In this document: one piece after another, positions 1 to 8,751 of the stretch
Layout of the letters: the number at the start of each line of letters is the position of its first letter
Position numbering within the stretch: the stretch's first letter is position 1
Assembly (NCBI RefSeq): GCF_014596725.1
Contig: NZ_JACVEG010000001.1
Coordinates: 558,001-622,000, forward strand
Length of the DNA: 64,000 nt
Direction: 5' to 3'
Origin: Vibrio sp. Y2-5
GTDB taxonomy: Bacteria; Pseudomonadota; Gammaproteobacteria; Enterobacterales; Vibrionaceae
Notes under the pieces: model-generated
Database searches by the model: none
What the model saw: only the letters and a program-made list of their open reading frames with translations
What the model was told of the DNA's origin: nothing
Made by a program: the position numbers and the translations under genes

Positions 1-25
1 GAGCAACAATATATTTATTATTCAT
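1..25 (-). CDS. glpK: Glycerol kinase GlpK, first codons only (partial)
   Basis: Only the first eight codons lie in the window; the gene runs off the left edge on the minus strand. They read M-N-N-K-Y-I-V-A, which fits the start of glycerol kinase (KYIVALDQGTTSSR in the family). An AAGGA Shine-Dalgarno sits about nine bases before the ATG. It follows glpF on the same strand by about 45 bases, the usual glpF-glpK order: GlpF admits glycerol and GlpK phosphorylates it to glycerol-3-phosphate. With so few residues the call rests mostly on context. Confidence 0.7.
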
Positions 26-69
26 AGGTAGGGATCCTTTCACTTTATTGGATTTATTCTTTTTATTGC

Positions 70-930
70 TCAAACCTGAGCTTCTGAATCTTCTGTAATT
101 TCACATTCTTCGCATTGATTTGGAATAGTACAACCTGTCCCGACTGTCGGTACGTACGCACCAATAAATTTAGGATAAGCCCAACCACCAAAACAAGCAC
201 CAGCAACGGTTGCTACTATCGGAATGATAAAGTAGGGAATATCTTTAGCCCCACTAAGCGCGTAATCCCATCCTGCTAGGTATGCAAATAATTTTGGACC
301 AAAGTCACGAGCAGGATTCATCGCAAAGCCAGTTAGTGGACCTAACGAACCACCAATAGTCGCAACTACAATACCAATCAGAAGTGGGTTTAGCGGACCG
401 CGTGCAGCACCGTTATTTTCATCACCTAACGCCAAAATTGCGAACATCAGTACCGCTGTAATGGCAAATTCTACAGCAAATGCACCAGAAAAAGATAAAG
501 CAGGGTTAGGGTATGTTGAAAAAATGCCAGCGGTAGCAAGTGCTTCTGGTGTATTACGAGCGATACCGTTTGTCACTTCCCACGCAGTAAATAAATTGCT
601 GTAAAGTCCATAAACAATTGCAGCAGCACAAAATGCTCCGGCAACTTGAGAAGCTATATAAGGTATAACTTTAGATTTTTCGAAGCCATGAAAAGCGGCA
701 AGCGCTATGGTCACGGCGGGATTAATGTGTGCGCCTGAGACACCCGCAGTGCAGTAGACAGCAATGGCAACTGCAAGGCCCCAAACGATAGAGATTTCCC
801 ATTGCCCAAACTGAGCATTGGTCAATACGAGTGCGGCTACACATCCGACACCAAAAAATATGAGCAAACCCGTACCTATGAACTCGGCAATACACTCACC
901 AATGAGAGTATGTTGTTTTTTATTAGCCAT
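70..930 (-). CDS. glpF: Glycerol uptake facilitator (aquaglyceroporin) GlpF
   Basis: An inner-membrane channel for passive glycerol entry, 286 residues. Both pore half-helices are visible: NPA at about 70-72 (GAHINPAV) and NPARD at about 205-209. The Asp after NPAR is typical of glycerol channels rather than pure water channels. Six hydrophobic segments plus the two re-entrant loops fit the MIP fold. The frame stays open ten codons further upstream (to 960), but the ATG at 928-930 has a good AAGGAA ribosome site about eight bases away and gives the expected MANKKQHTLIGEC start. The C-terminal tail has four Cys (CTIPNQCEECE), of unknown meaning. It is probably co-transcribed with glpK and repressed by GlpR, whose operator-like half-sites lie just upstream. 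Confidence 0.93.
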   Translation of the reverse strand: MANKKQHTLIGECIAEFIGTGLLIFFGVGCVAALVLTNAQFGQWEISIVWGLAVAIAVYCTAGVSGAHINPAVTIALAAFHGFEKSKVIPYIASQVAGAFCAAAIVYGLYSNLFTAWEVTNGIARNTPEALATAGIFSTYPNPALSFSGAFAVEFAITAVLMFAILALGDENNGAARGPLNPLLIGIVVATIGGSLGPLTGFAMNPARDFGPKLFAYLAGWDYALSGAKDIPYFIIPIVATVAGACFGGWAYPKFIGAYVPTVGTGCTIPNQCEECEITEDSEAQV

Positions 931-1257
931 AATATATTTCCTTGGACGTTGATTTGGCATTATCCCGTACAGATAATGTGGGCATTATGTTAATCAAAAG
1001 GATTCGCATGAAACTATATGGCGCTCTCAAAATGAGCAAACGAACAATTAAATGTTCATTTTATGTTCGCAATTGTTAAGCAATGCACAGTTTTGTATCA
1101 AATTAGTTCAATAAGGCAAAGTGGTGATAAAGAGCAAAGTTGTACAGATCAGCGAAGATTAAGTGACTTATTCAGCAGTGTATTTATCTATATATTTCAA
1201 ATGTGAACATGAAGAAGTACACTGCTAGTTATTGGAAACAGTCAATCAGGATCTACT
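931..1257. promoter_or_regulatory. Divergent glpF / glpR intergenic region with GlpR-like half-sites
   Basis: No gene is seen in this 327-base gap. Three half-sites resembling the GlpR operator (ATGTTCG / CGAAC) cluster at 1041-1048 (CGAACAAT), 1051-1058 (AATGTTCA) and 1062-1069 (TATGTTCG), placed to control the minus-strand glpF promoter. Closer to glpR, a 12-base inverted repeat (one G-U pair) spans 1174-1185 and 1215-1226 around a 29-base AT-rich spacer. That GlpR binds here is inferred from resemblance to the E. coli operator. Confidence 0.6.
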
Positions 1258-2019
1258 TTGAAAGCCATTAAACGTCATCAAGAAATCATCGAGTTAGTGA
1301 AAGCTCAGGGATATGTCAGCACCGAAGATCTTGTTGAGCGATTCAATGTTAGCCCTCAAACTATTCGAAGAGATCTCAATGAGCTTGCCGACCTTAACCA
1401 AATCAAACGAAACCATGGTGGCGCGACCATAGTCACCAGTTCTGAAAACTCTTCTTACCAAACGCGCAAAGTCTCTCATCAACAAGAAAAACAACGTATT
1501 GCATTGAAGCTGGCTCAACATATTCCAGATGGCGCGACCTTGTTTATTGATATCGGTACCACGCCAGAAGCCGTTGCAAGAGCGTTACTACAAAACCATC
1601 AGAACTTACGCATTGTGACCAACAATATTAATGTTGCGTCACTACTTATGACCAAGCCGGATTTCAAAGTGATACTGGCTGGTGGTGAAGTTCGCAACCG
1701 AGATGGCGGTGTGACTGGCGAGGCGACCATGGATTTTATTTCTCAGTTTCGCCTCGACTTCGGTATTTTGGGGATCAGTGGCATTGATTTCGATGGTTCG
1801 CTCTTAGACTTTGATTATCATGAAGTTAGAGTTAAAAAAGCCATCATCGAGAATAGCCGTAGTGTCTATTTAGGCGTTGACCATACTAAGTTTGGGCGCA
1901 ATGCCATGGTAAAACTGGGTGGAATCGAGGAGGTTGATCTGGTGATTACCGATCAAATGCCGCCTGAGAGCATCTGTGCCATTATCCGCGAGCATGAGAT
2001 TCAGCTCGATATTGTTTGA
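1258..2019 (+). CDS. glpR: Glycerol-3-phosphate regulon repressor GlpR (DeoR family)
   Basis: A DeoR-family repressor, 253 residues, that in relatives represses glp operons and is released by glycerol-3-phosphate. Residues 6-57 form the winged helix-turn-helix, with recognition helix SPQTIRRDLNEL at 32-43. The rest is the DeoRC sensor domain with IDIGTTPEAVA and TNNINVAS segments, closely like E. coli GlpR. The start is TTG at 1258: it has AGGA eight bases upstream and gives the family-length N-terminus. It lies between glpF and glpABC, the operons it should control. A strong terminator follows. Confidence 0.94.
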   Translation: MKAIKRHQEIIELVKAQGYVSTEDLVERFNVSPQTIRRDLNELADLNQIKRNHGGATIVTSSENSSYQTRKVSHQQEKQRIALKLAQHIPDGATLFIDIGTTPEAVARALLQNHQNLRIVTNNINVASLLMTKPDFKVILAGGEVRNRDGGVTGEATMDFISQFRLDFGILGISGIDFDGSLLDFDYHEVRVKKAIIENSRSVYLGVDHTKFGRNAMVKLGGIEEVDLVITDQMPPESICAIIREHEIQLDIV

Positions 2020-2034
2020 TAATGTTCGTTTTAA

Positions 2035-2064
2035 AAACCAGTCATCGTTTTGACTGGTTTTTTT
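2035..2064 (+). terminator. Rho-independent terminator of glpR
   Basis: A perfect 10-base stem AAACCAGTCA / TGACTGGTTT with loop TCGTTT, followed by a run of seven T. It starts 15 bases after the glpR stop codon, so glpR ends separately from glpABC. Confidence 0.9.
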
Positions 2065-2146
2065 AGCTCTTTTTTATGTCATTCTTATGAAATGCACTCT
2101 ATTTTTTATCATTTATCCCCATCCATTAGCTAAAATAAACATAATT

Positions 2147-2164
2147 TGTGCTCGAACGAACATT
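2147..2164 (+). promoter_or_regulatory. GlpR operator-like palindrome upstream of glpABC
   Basis: TGTGCTCG-AA-CGAACATT is an imperfect palindrome matching the E. coli GlpR operator pattern (ATGTTCG..CGAACAT). It lies about 75 bases before the glpA start. Binding is inferred from the pattern and from the adjacent glpR. Confidence 0.6.
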
Positions 2165-2237
2165 TTTAGTTAAATTTTCGCACATTTAATCTTTTTGATG
2201 TCACACTAAAAACGCGTTAATTAAGGGTGGGGCGACA

Positions 2238-3932
2238 ATGAATTCTACAGTTCGATTTGAAACCGACGTTGTCATCATTGGTGGTGGTGCGACAGGTACA
2301 GGGATTATGCGTGATTGTGCTCTGAGGGGCATAAAGTGCATTTTGCTAGAGAAAGACGATTTGGCGTCAGGTACCACAGGGCGAAATCACGGCTTATTAC
2401 ATTCTGGTGCGCGTTATGCCGTCACTGATCAACATTCCGCAAAAGAATGCATTCAAGAAAACCGAATACTGAAGAAAATCGCTCGACACTGTATTGAAGA
2501 CACTGGCGGTTTGTTCATCACATTGCCTGAAGATGATTTGGGTTTTCAAAAAACCTTTATTGAGCAATGTAAAGCCGCTGATATCGATGTAGAAACTCTT
2601 TCGCCAAAAGATGCGCTTCGTTTAGAACCGAATACTAACCCTGAGTTAATTGGTGCCGTCAAAGTGCCAGATGGCACGCTCGACCCATTTCGCCTTTGTT
2701 CGTCTAACGTACTTGATGCCAAAGAGCACGGAGCACGTTTGTTTAACCATTCACGCGTCGTTTCTTTGATCCGTGAAGGCGACACCGTACTGGGTGTGAA
2801 ATGTATCAATACTCAAACAAACCAACCTTTTGAAGTTATTGCCCAGCAAGTGATTAACGCGGCGGGTATTTGGGGGCAGGGCATCTGTGAATACGCAGAG
2901 CTGGATATAAAGATGTTCCCTGCAAAAGGCTCGTTGCTGATCCTTGATTATCGAATCAATAATCTGGTGATAAACCGCTGTCGTAAACCATCGGATGCAG
3001 ACATTTTGGTGCCGGGCGATACCATCTCTTTAATTGGCACTACCTCAGAGCATATCGATTACGACATGATAGACGATCTGCATGTGACTGCCGCAGAAGT
3101 GGATTTACTGCTGGAAGAAGGTATCAAGTTAGCACCGATCATGAGAAATACCCGAGTGCTTAGAGCTTATGCCGGCGTTAGGCCTTTAGTTTCTCTCAGT
3201 GGCGACAGCTCTGGCAGAAACATTAGCCGCGGAATTGTATTGCTCGACCATCAGGAACGCGATGGTCTAAAAGGTCTCATGACAATTACTGGCGGCAAGT
3301 TAATGACTTACCGCTTGATGGCGGAACAGGCAACGGATCTTGTTGCGAGCAAACTTGGCAATACTGCGCCTTGTATTACCCATACCAAGCCATTACCAGG
3401 GTCTGTCGAATCTCCGAAAGCTCTGCGAAAAAGCGCCAGCATCGCTAAACCTGTTTATGAATCCGCCATCTACCGTCATGGAGAAAGGGCAGAAGCTTTT
3501 CTCTCTGAACAACCTCGCAGTCAGGCGATTGTGTGTGAATGTGAAATGGTCACCGCAGGTGAAATTGAGTACGCAATTAAAAAACTGGACGTAAAAAACC
3601 TCGTGGATTTACGTCGACGCACTCGCTTGGGGATGGGACCGTGTCAGGGAGAACTGTGTGCCTATCGCGCTGCGAGTTTGTTCCAAGAGTATGGCGATAT
3701 CGGTGGTCATGAATCGGCACTGCTGCTCAAAGAATTTTTGGAAGAGCGCTGGAAGGGAATTAAACCTATTTTTTGGGGAGATGCCCTACGAGAGGCGGAG
3801 TTCAGCTACTGGATCTATGAAGGGTTATTCGGCTGTGGAGACATTGAACCACAAGCAGAGCCTTTTATTGAACCAGCGAGTATCGACAAACCTACCATTA
3901 CACCGTCAACGCAGGAGCAAGAACAGCAATGA
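2238..3932 (+). CDS. glpA: Anaerobic glycerol-3-phosphate dehydrogenase, large subunit GlpA
   Basis: The FAD subunit of the membrane-attached GlpABC complex, which oxidises glycerol-3-phosphate to dihydroxyacetone phosphate and passes electrons to menaquinone for fumarate or nitrate respiration. It has 564 residues. The FAD-binding Rossmann motif GGGATG is at 15-20, followed by a DAO-type oxidoreductase domain. A C-terminal BFD-like domain carries C433, C435, C469 and C474 as probable [2Fe-2S] ligands. The tail beyond about 545 is Glu/Gln-rich. An AGGGTGGGG ribosome site precedes the ATG. It overlaps glpB by four bases (ATGA), so translation is probably coupled. Confidence 0.95.
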   Translation: MNSTVRFETDVVIIGGGATGTGIMRDCALRGIKCILLEKDDLASGTTGRNHGLLHSGARYAVTDQHSAKECIQENRILKKIARHCIEDTGGLFITLPEDDLGFQKTFIEQCKAADIDVETLSPKDALRLEPNTNPELIGAVKVPDGTLDPFRLCSSNVLDAKEHGARLFNHSRVVSLIREGDTVLGVKCINTQTNQPFEVIAQQVINAAGIWGQGICEYAELDIKMFPAKGSLLILDYRINNLVINRCRKPSDADILVPGDTISLIGTTSEHIDYDMIDDLHVTAAEVDLLLEEGIKLAPIMRNTRVLRAYAGVRPLVSLSGDSSGRNISRGIVLLDHQERDGLKGLMTITGGKLMTYRLMAEQATDLVASKLGNTAPCITHTKPLPGSVESPKALRKSASIAKPVYESAIYRHGERAEAFLSEQPRSQAIVCECEMVTAGEIEYAIKKLDVKNLVDLRRRTRLGMGPCQGELCAYRAASLFQEYGDIGGHESALLLKEFLEERWKGIKPIFWGDALREAEFSYWIYEGLFGCGDIEPQAEPFIEPASIDKPTITPSTQEQEQQ

Positions 3933-5269
3933 TGAATTACGATGTCATAGTGATTGGTAGTGGAATTGCAGGCTATTCGGCTGCCATTAAATGTTTAGAA
4001 CACGGGTTAAAAACGGCGGTGGTGAGCAGTGGACAGAGTGCTTTACATTTTTCGTCCGGCTCTATCGATTTGCTTTCACATTCCCCGTTAACGCATAAGT
4101 TAATTGACGATCCTTGGGCTGAAATTGACGCTTTACCAAAAGCGCTTCCACAGCACCCTTATGCGAAAGTCGGCGGTAAAAATGTTCGTTCAGCCATGAA
4201 CTGGTACCAGCAGATGCTTGCGGCAAATGGACTTGCCATGAGCACTTTGCCTTCGTCGCACAATCATTTTCGAATTACCACTCTAGGTACCTTGAAATCG
4301 ACTTGGCTCTCTCAGCCTTATGTTGAAAAAATAGAACAGAATTTTTCAAATCTGGCGCAATTTAAACGCATTGTGATGATCGCTGTCGACGGCTTCAGAG
4401 ATTTTCAGCCACATATTGCGCTTGGAAACTTGCAGCAACACCCAGCGTTTAAAGATATAACCATCAAAACAGCCAAAGTCAGCTTAACCGCGTTTGGGCA
4501 ACTGAATCGTAACCCGTACGATCTAAGGTCGATTGATATTTCGAGGATCTTAAGAGATGAAGTTCAGTTCACCGAATTTGCCAATCAACTAATGAAAGTT
4601 GCCACGCAGGAAGATCTGTTGGTGATGCCGTCCATTATGGGTAATGGCGATGGCCTAGAGTTGATGCATAAACTCAGTCGTTATACGGGTCTCCATTTGC
4701 ATGAAGTGCCAACCATGCCACCTTTACTGCTCGGTATTCGTATTGAGGATGTCATGATGCACGCCTTCATCAAAAAAGGCGGTGTGCTGCACAAAGGTGA
4801 TGAAGTGCTTGGCGGTCAGTTTGAGGATCAAGGCGGCAGTATGAATTTGGCGTCTATCCAAACCAAAAAAATGGGCGATATGAATCTGACGGCGAAACAC
4901 TACATACTTGCTTCCGGCAGCTTCTTCAGTAAGGGGCTGATAGCGAACCAGAACTCAATCAAAGAGCCCATCTTTAATTTGGACACGGAAGTGACGGGTG
5001 AAAGAGATGAGTGGCATCAGCATGATTTCTTCAGCTCTAAGCCGCATCCATTCTTGTCCTTTGGCGTTGTGACTGATAAGAATTTCTCCCCGTTTATCCA
5101 AGGGCAAAAGGTGAACAATTTGCATTGTATTGGCGCGATTTTAAGTGGCTACAATCCTATTACCCACGGATGTGGTGGAGGTGTAGCAGTCAGCACTGCT
5201 TATTGGGTTGTCGAGGAAATTGTTGCGGGTTTACGAAGCGAATTACTAATGAAGGAGGTGAGTGCATGA
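3929..5269 (+). CDS. glpB: Anaerobic glycerol-3-phosphate dehydrogenase subunit GlpB
   Basis: The second flavoprotein subunit of the anaerobic G3P dehydrogenase, 446 residues, somewhat longer than E. coli GlpB. The N-terminal nucleotide-binding motif VIGSGIAG is at about 8-15, and the C-terminal GCGGGVAVSTAYWV segment is conserved in the family. Two ATG codons in tandem (3929 and 3932) are possible starts; the first overlaps the glpA stop, and AGGAG lies at 3912-3916. It overlaps glpC by ATGA. It should sit on the cytoplasmic face of the inner membrane, bound to GlpA and GlpC. Confidence 0.93.
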   Translation: MMNYDVIVIGSGIAGYSAAIKCLEHGLKTAVVSSGQSALHFSSGSIDLLSHSPLTHKLIDDPWAEIDALPKALPQHPYAKVGGKNVRSAMNWYQQMLAANGLAMSTLPSSHNHFRITTLGTLKSTWLSQPYVEKIEQNFSNLAQFKRIVMIAVDGFRDFQPHIALGNLQQHPAFKDITIKTAKVSLTAFGQLNRNPYDLRSIDISRILRDEVQFTEFANQLMKVATQEDLLVMPSIMGNGDGLELMHKLSRYTGLHLHEVPTMPPLLLGIRIEDVMMHAFIKKGGVLHKGDEVLGGQFEDQGGSMNLASIQTKKMGDMNLTAKHYILASGSFFSKGLIANQNSIKEPIFNLDTEVTGERDEWHQHDFFSSKPHPFLSFGVVTDKNFSPFIQGQKVNNLHCIGAILSGYNPITHGCGGGVAVSTAYWVVEEIVAGLRSELLMKEVSA

Positions 5270-6477
5270 CAGTGGCAAGCAGAGATACCACCTTTGACCA
5301 ATGCATTAAATGCACTGTTTGTACTGTGTACTGTCCGGTAGCAAAGGCGAACCCAGATTTTCCGGGACCAAAACAATGCGGACCAGACGGTGAGCGACTA
5401 CGCATCAAAAGCCCAGAGTTTTATGATGATATGTTGAAACACTGTACCAACTGCAAACGCTGTGAAACGGCATGCCCGTCAGGTGTGCGTATTGGCGATA
5501 TTATTGCGGTGGCAAGAGGCAAGTTCGGCAAGCGCCCGATGAATCCTAAGCTGGTGCGTGATTTTGTCTTGAGCCATACCGATCTGTTCGGCTCACTCGC
5601 CACACCATTTGCACCGATCGTGAATGCCGCGACGCAACTGCCTTTGGTGAAGAAGATCATGCACAAGACGATAGGTGTGCATGAACATAAATCTTTGCCT
5701 AAGTATTCGCACGGCACGTTTAGAAATTGGTTTAAGAAAAACGTCACCGAACAGTCGATTTACCCGAGAGCGGTCAGCTACTACCACGGCTGTTATGTTA
5801 ACTATAACCACCCTCAACTGGGGAAAGATTTTATTCGTGTGATGAACGCCATGAACATTGGTGTGCGTTTACTGGAAAAAGAAAAGTGCTGTGGCGTAGC
5901 GATGATAGCGAACGGCTTCCACGATAAAGCAAGAAAGAACGCAGAGTTTAATATTGAGCATGTAGGCAAGGCCATCGAACAAGACAGTATTGCCGTATTG
6001 TCTACCTCTTCAACTTGCTCTTTCACCTTGCAGGAGGAATACCCTCACGTGCTCGGCGTTGAAAACGAAAATGTAGTGAACAAGATCCACTATGTGAGCC
6101 GCTTTCTGTTGAAAGAGTTTATGAGTGGCAACTTGCCAAAAATGAAACCGCTCAATAAGAAAATTGTTTACCACACGCCTTGTCACCTTGAAAGAAGTGG
6201 AGGCGCCGTTTTTACCATTGAAGTTCTGAAGATGATTCCAGGTTTAGAAGTGGTTGTGCTTGATAGTGAATGTTGTGGTCTTGCGGGTACTTATGGTTTT
6301 AAAGAGGAAAACTACGATGTATCTATGAAGATAGGGGATGACCTATTTAGCAAGATTAGGCGTTCAAACGCAGATTACGCCATTACCGATTGCGAAACCT
6401 GTAAGTGGCAAATTGAGGAAAATACTCAGCTAGAGTGTATTCATCCAGTGAGTCTGATAGCAGAAGCGCTGCTTTAA
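5266..6477 (+). CDS. glpC: Anaerobic glycerol-3-phosphate dehydrogenase iron-sulfur subunit GlpC
   Basis: The membrane anchor and electron-transfer subunit, 403 residues, close to E. coli GlpC (about 396). Two ferredoxin-type [4Fe-4S] motifs are clear: C13, C16, C19, C23 and C60, C63, C66, C70. Two CCG-type cysteine clusters follow (EKCCGVA and ECCGLAG), as in heterodisulfide-reductase-like subunits. The frame is open further upstream, but the ATG at 5266 overlaps the glpB stop (ATGA) and has a near-ideal AAGGAGGTG site, so it is the start. A truncated transporter fragment, not a terminator, follows directly. Confidence 0.95.
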   Translation: MTVASRDTTFDQCIKCTVCTVYCPVAKANPDFPGPKQCGPDGERLRIKSPEFYDDMLKHCTNCKRCETACPSGVRIGDIIAVARGKFGKRPMNPKLVRDFVLSHTDLFGSLATPFAPIVNAATQLPLVKKIMHKTIGVHEHKSLPKYSHGTFRNWFKKNVTEQSIYPRAVSYYHGCYVNYNHPQLGKDFIRVMNAMNIGVRLLEKEKCCGVAMIANGFHDKARKNAEFNIEHVGKAIEQDSIAVLSTSSTCSFTLQEEYPHVLGVENENVVNKIHYVSRFLLKEFMSGNLPKMKPLNKKIVYHTPCHLERSGGAVFTIEVLKMIPGLEVVVLDSECCGLAGTYGFKEENYDVSMKIGDDLFSKIRRSNADYAITDCETCKWQIEENTQLECIHPVSLIAEALL

Positions 6478-6479
6478 CA

Positions 6480-6731
6480 AGAGCAGCATTGATGATTGTC
6501 TGTCTGGTTATGCAGATGAAAGTGCTCAATATCGACGCCAACGCATCAGATATGATCATGTCTATGTTCTCGGGCATCATTAACTTAGGTATTGGCGCAG
6601 GTGCATTGATCGGCGGTAAAGTGATTCTCTATATGTCTCTTGAAGGCATCGGATACTTGAGTGCTATTTTCGTTTTGCTATCACTGCTCTGGATTTTGTT
6701 CCTGATGAAGCGATATACCGCAATTCGATAG
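6480..6731 (+). pseudogene. 3' remnant of a SotB-type sugar efflux transporter (MFS)
   Basis: About 80 codons match the C-terminal end of SotB/YdeA sugar efflux transporters: an M-Q-x-K-V-L stretch, then FSGIINLGIGAGALIGGKV and an IGY...WILFLMKR end. That is roughly the last two transmembrane helices. The rest of the gene (about 300 codons) is missing, and the homology begins within a few bases of the glpC stop codon. The frame has no proper start of its own. The simplest reading is that a deletion brought the surviving end up against glpC. It is probably non-functional. Confidence 0.75.
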
Positions 6732-6747
6732 TACTGTGATTTTAAAT

Positions 6748-6784
6748 ACCGGCTAGCTCACTTCTAGTCGGTGTCCCTCTTGTT
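6748..6784 (+). terminator. Stem-loop with pyrimidine-rich tail after the sotB remnant
   Basis: ACCGGCTAG / CTAGTCGGT is a 9-base stem with one G-U pair, followed by GTCCCTCTTGTTT. It is probably the old terminator of the lost transporter and could now end glpABC transcripts. The T run is interrupted, so strength is uncertain. Confidence 0.55.
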
Positions 6785-6952
6785 TAGAATTAAAATGCTG
6801 CTAATTAGTCAAAATGCTTCAATTCTGACATGTAGTTATGTGGAAAATTATGAACATAACGTAGGATAAAACGGATTGGGGATGTGAAAGGTAAGTTGTA
6901 AATAATTGATTGATATAATTTTATTAATCATTAACGGCATTTACTAATCGCA

Positions 6953-7663
6953 ATGAGCAATCGAAAAATCTTCATATCACCGATATTGAGAAGTAAGTTA
7001 AAAAAATCTCATATTATCTTGCCTAAAAAGAGCTTTTTCTCCGCGTTTAATCTGGCTTCCGACACGATTAAAATTGAACCTTATTCAAGATTCTGTAGCG
7101 GACGAAACTTATGTAACATGGGGGCGTTCTCGTATTCGAACTCTACTCTTGATCTGCATGCGACAGTAGGCAGGTATACGAGCATTGCTTCGAATGTAAG
7201 GCTGATGTCTATTGGGCATCCTCTGGATCGATTCACAACATCCAATATTAGTTATTGTCATCCTCGATATTTAAAGCACTCATCTTATAGATATTCACCA
7301 TTTGAAGAACCCGAGGGAATCACTATTGGTAATGATGTTTGGATCGGCAATGACGTCCTGTTTAAAAAAGGTCTGACTATCGGTGATGGCTCAGTGGTGG
7401 CCGCGAACTCTGTAGTGACTAAAGATGTTCCACCTTATGCCGTCGTAGGCGGAGTTCCTGCAAAAATATTGAAGTATAGGTTTTCTGAAAGTATCAGACA
7501 AAAACTTCTCGAACTCGAATGGTGGAAATATGATTTTAGAGATTTCATCGGACAGAAAAATCTAGAAGTCGATTTAGATATAACAGCGTTTGTTCCGGTT
7601 CTAGAGGAGATGATTAAGGGTAATGAAATTAAACCCTATGAACCTCAACCTATTTGTATATAA
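6953..7663 (+). CDS. Left-handed beta-helix acyltransferase (CatB/xenobiotic acetyltransferase type)
   Basis: A hexapeptide-repeat acyltransferase, 236 residues. The imperfect repeats from about 50 to 170 include IGNDVWIGNDVLFKKGLTIG and GSVVAANSVVTKDVPPYAVV, followed by the GVPAKILKYRF closure typical of the CatB/VatD group. The C-terminal helical part (LELEWWKYDFRDF) is also seen in capsule or LPS O-acetyltransferases. The acceptor cannot be told from sequence. It stands alone between the transporter remnant and the beta-glucoside regulator, and it looks more AT-rich and uses rarer codons (ATA, AGA) than its neighbours, which hints at acquisition by transfer. No clear ribosome site was found before the ATG. 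Confidence 0.8.
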   Translation: MSNRKIFISPILRSKLKKSHIILPKKSFFSAFNLASDTIKIEPYSRFCSGRNLCNMGAFSYSNSTLDLHATVGRYTSIASNVRLMSIGHPLDRFTTSNISYCHPRYLKHSSYRYSPFEEPEGITIGNDVWIGNDVLFKKGLTIGDGSVVAANSVVTKDVPPYAVVGGVPAKILKYRFSESIRQKLLELEWWKYDFRDFIGQKNLEVDLDITAFVPVLEEMIKGNEIKPYEPQPICI

Positions 7664-7708
7664 AGAAGATGCGAGATTACTAGCTCTACTTCCTTCAAGT
7701 TAAACGAG

Positions 7709-8731
7709 TCACTTATCCGAGACGAGATTACCAATAGCTTGCGTGGACTCACGCGCGACCAATTCACCGTCGTATGCTTTATGGCTGGTAAGGTTGCTTT
7801 GCTTATTCGCCAGCATTAAGGCAAGGGCTGTAGCATCTTGGGTTAATCGGATAATCGGCAGTGATACCGTTGACAGGCTTGGAATCGCATAGGCGGCTGC
7901 AGGTTCGTTGTCGATACCAATCACAGACACATCTTGCGGAACTCTCAAACCGTGGTCGTGCAATGCACGGATTGCACCAATTGCCATATCATCGTTACAG
8001 GCAAAAATAGCAGTGAACTTGTCACCTGTTTGCAGCAGGATTTGCGCGCCTTTATAACCACCTTCTAAGGTGTTATCACCTTCCACAATCCAGTTTTTCT
8101 TTTCTGGTATACCAGCCACATTAAGCTGGTTTTTGTACGCTTCTAAACGTAACCGCCCCGTTTCACTTTGGATTGGAGAAGTAATACAAGCGATGTGCTT
8201 ATGACCTAACTGAATAAGGTGATCCATCGCTAATGTGGCTAATTGAGTTTGTTTCAAACCAAAACTCGATAGCGATTCCGCTTTGAGCTGGCGGTTTAAT
8301 ATCACTAATGGCTGGGCGATTTTCTGTTGCAGTTCAACCAATTCAGATTCGGACAGATGACGACTATAAAGCAGAATGGCATCACAGCGTTGGTTAGCAA
8401 TGGTTTCAACCGATTCGCGTTCACCTTCTGCGCTGTTCTTGCTGCGAATAACCAACAGCTTTTTGCCAGCCTGAAGGGCGGCTTGCCCAGCATGATGGAG
8501 GACGCTGCCAAAATAGCTGCTCCTAAATTCAGGAAGAACGAGGCCGATAGAGTTGGATGTATTGGTTGCCAAAGCCTGTGCAAGTGTATTGGGTTGATAT
8601 CCCAACTCTTTCATTACAGAAAGAACCGCATTTCTGGTGACTTCTTTGACCTGAGGGCTGTTGTTGAGTACTCGTGACACCGTCGCTTTGGAAACGCCAG
8701 CGGCTTTGCACACATCATTTATGGTTGCCAT
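7709..8731 (-). CDS. LacI/GalR-family repressor, AscG-like
   Basis: A 340-residue LacI-family regulator. The N-terminal helix-turn-helix (INDVCKAAGVSKATVSRVLN, about 3-22) is followed by a hinge and a periplasmic-binding-protein-like sensor domain with FACNDDMAIGAIRALHDHG. Overall it resembles E. coli AscG, the repressor of cryptic beta-glucoside genes, more than LacI. It follows bglA on the same strand after 117 bases. The palindrome upstream of bglA matches the AscG operator closely, so it probably represses bglA and perhaps itself. The inducer is unknown, presumably a beta-glucoside or its phosphate. Confidence 0.85.
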   Translation of the reverse strand: MATINDVCKAAGVSKATVSRVLNNSPQVKEVTRNAVLSVMKELGYQPNTLAQALATNTSNSIGLVLPEFRSSYFGSVLHHAGQAALQAGKKLLVIRSKNSAEGERESVETIANQRCDAILLYSRHLSESELVELQQKIAQPLVILNRQLKAESLSSFGLKQTQLATLAMDHLIQLGHKHIACITSPIQSETGRLRLEAYKNQLNVAGIPEKKNWIVEGDNTLEGGYKGAQILLQTGDKFTAIFACNDDMAIGAIRALHDHGLRVPQDVSVIGIDNEPAAAYAIPSLSTVSLPIIRLTQDATALALMLANKQSNLTSHKAYDGELVARESTQAIGNLVSDK

Positions 8732-8751
8732 ACAATTCCTTATCTATCCGA

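Noticed and set aside
5421..5747. 108-codon minus-strand frame inside glpC
   Set aside because: Shadow of the [4Fe-4S] protein; composition reflects reverse-complemented codons.
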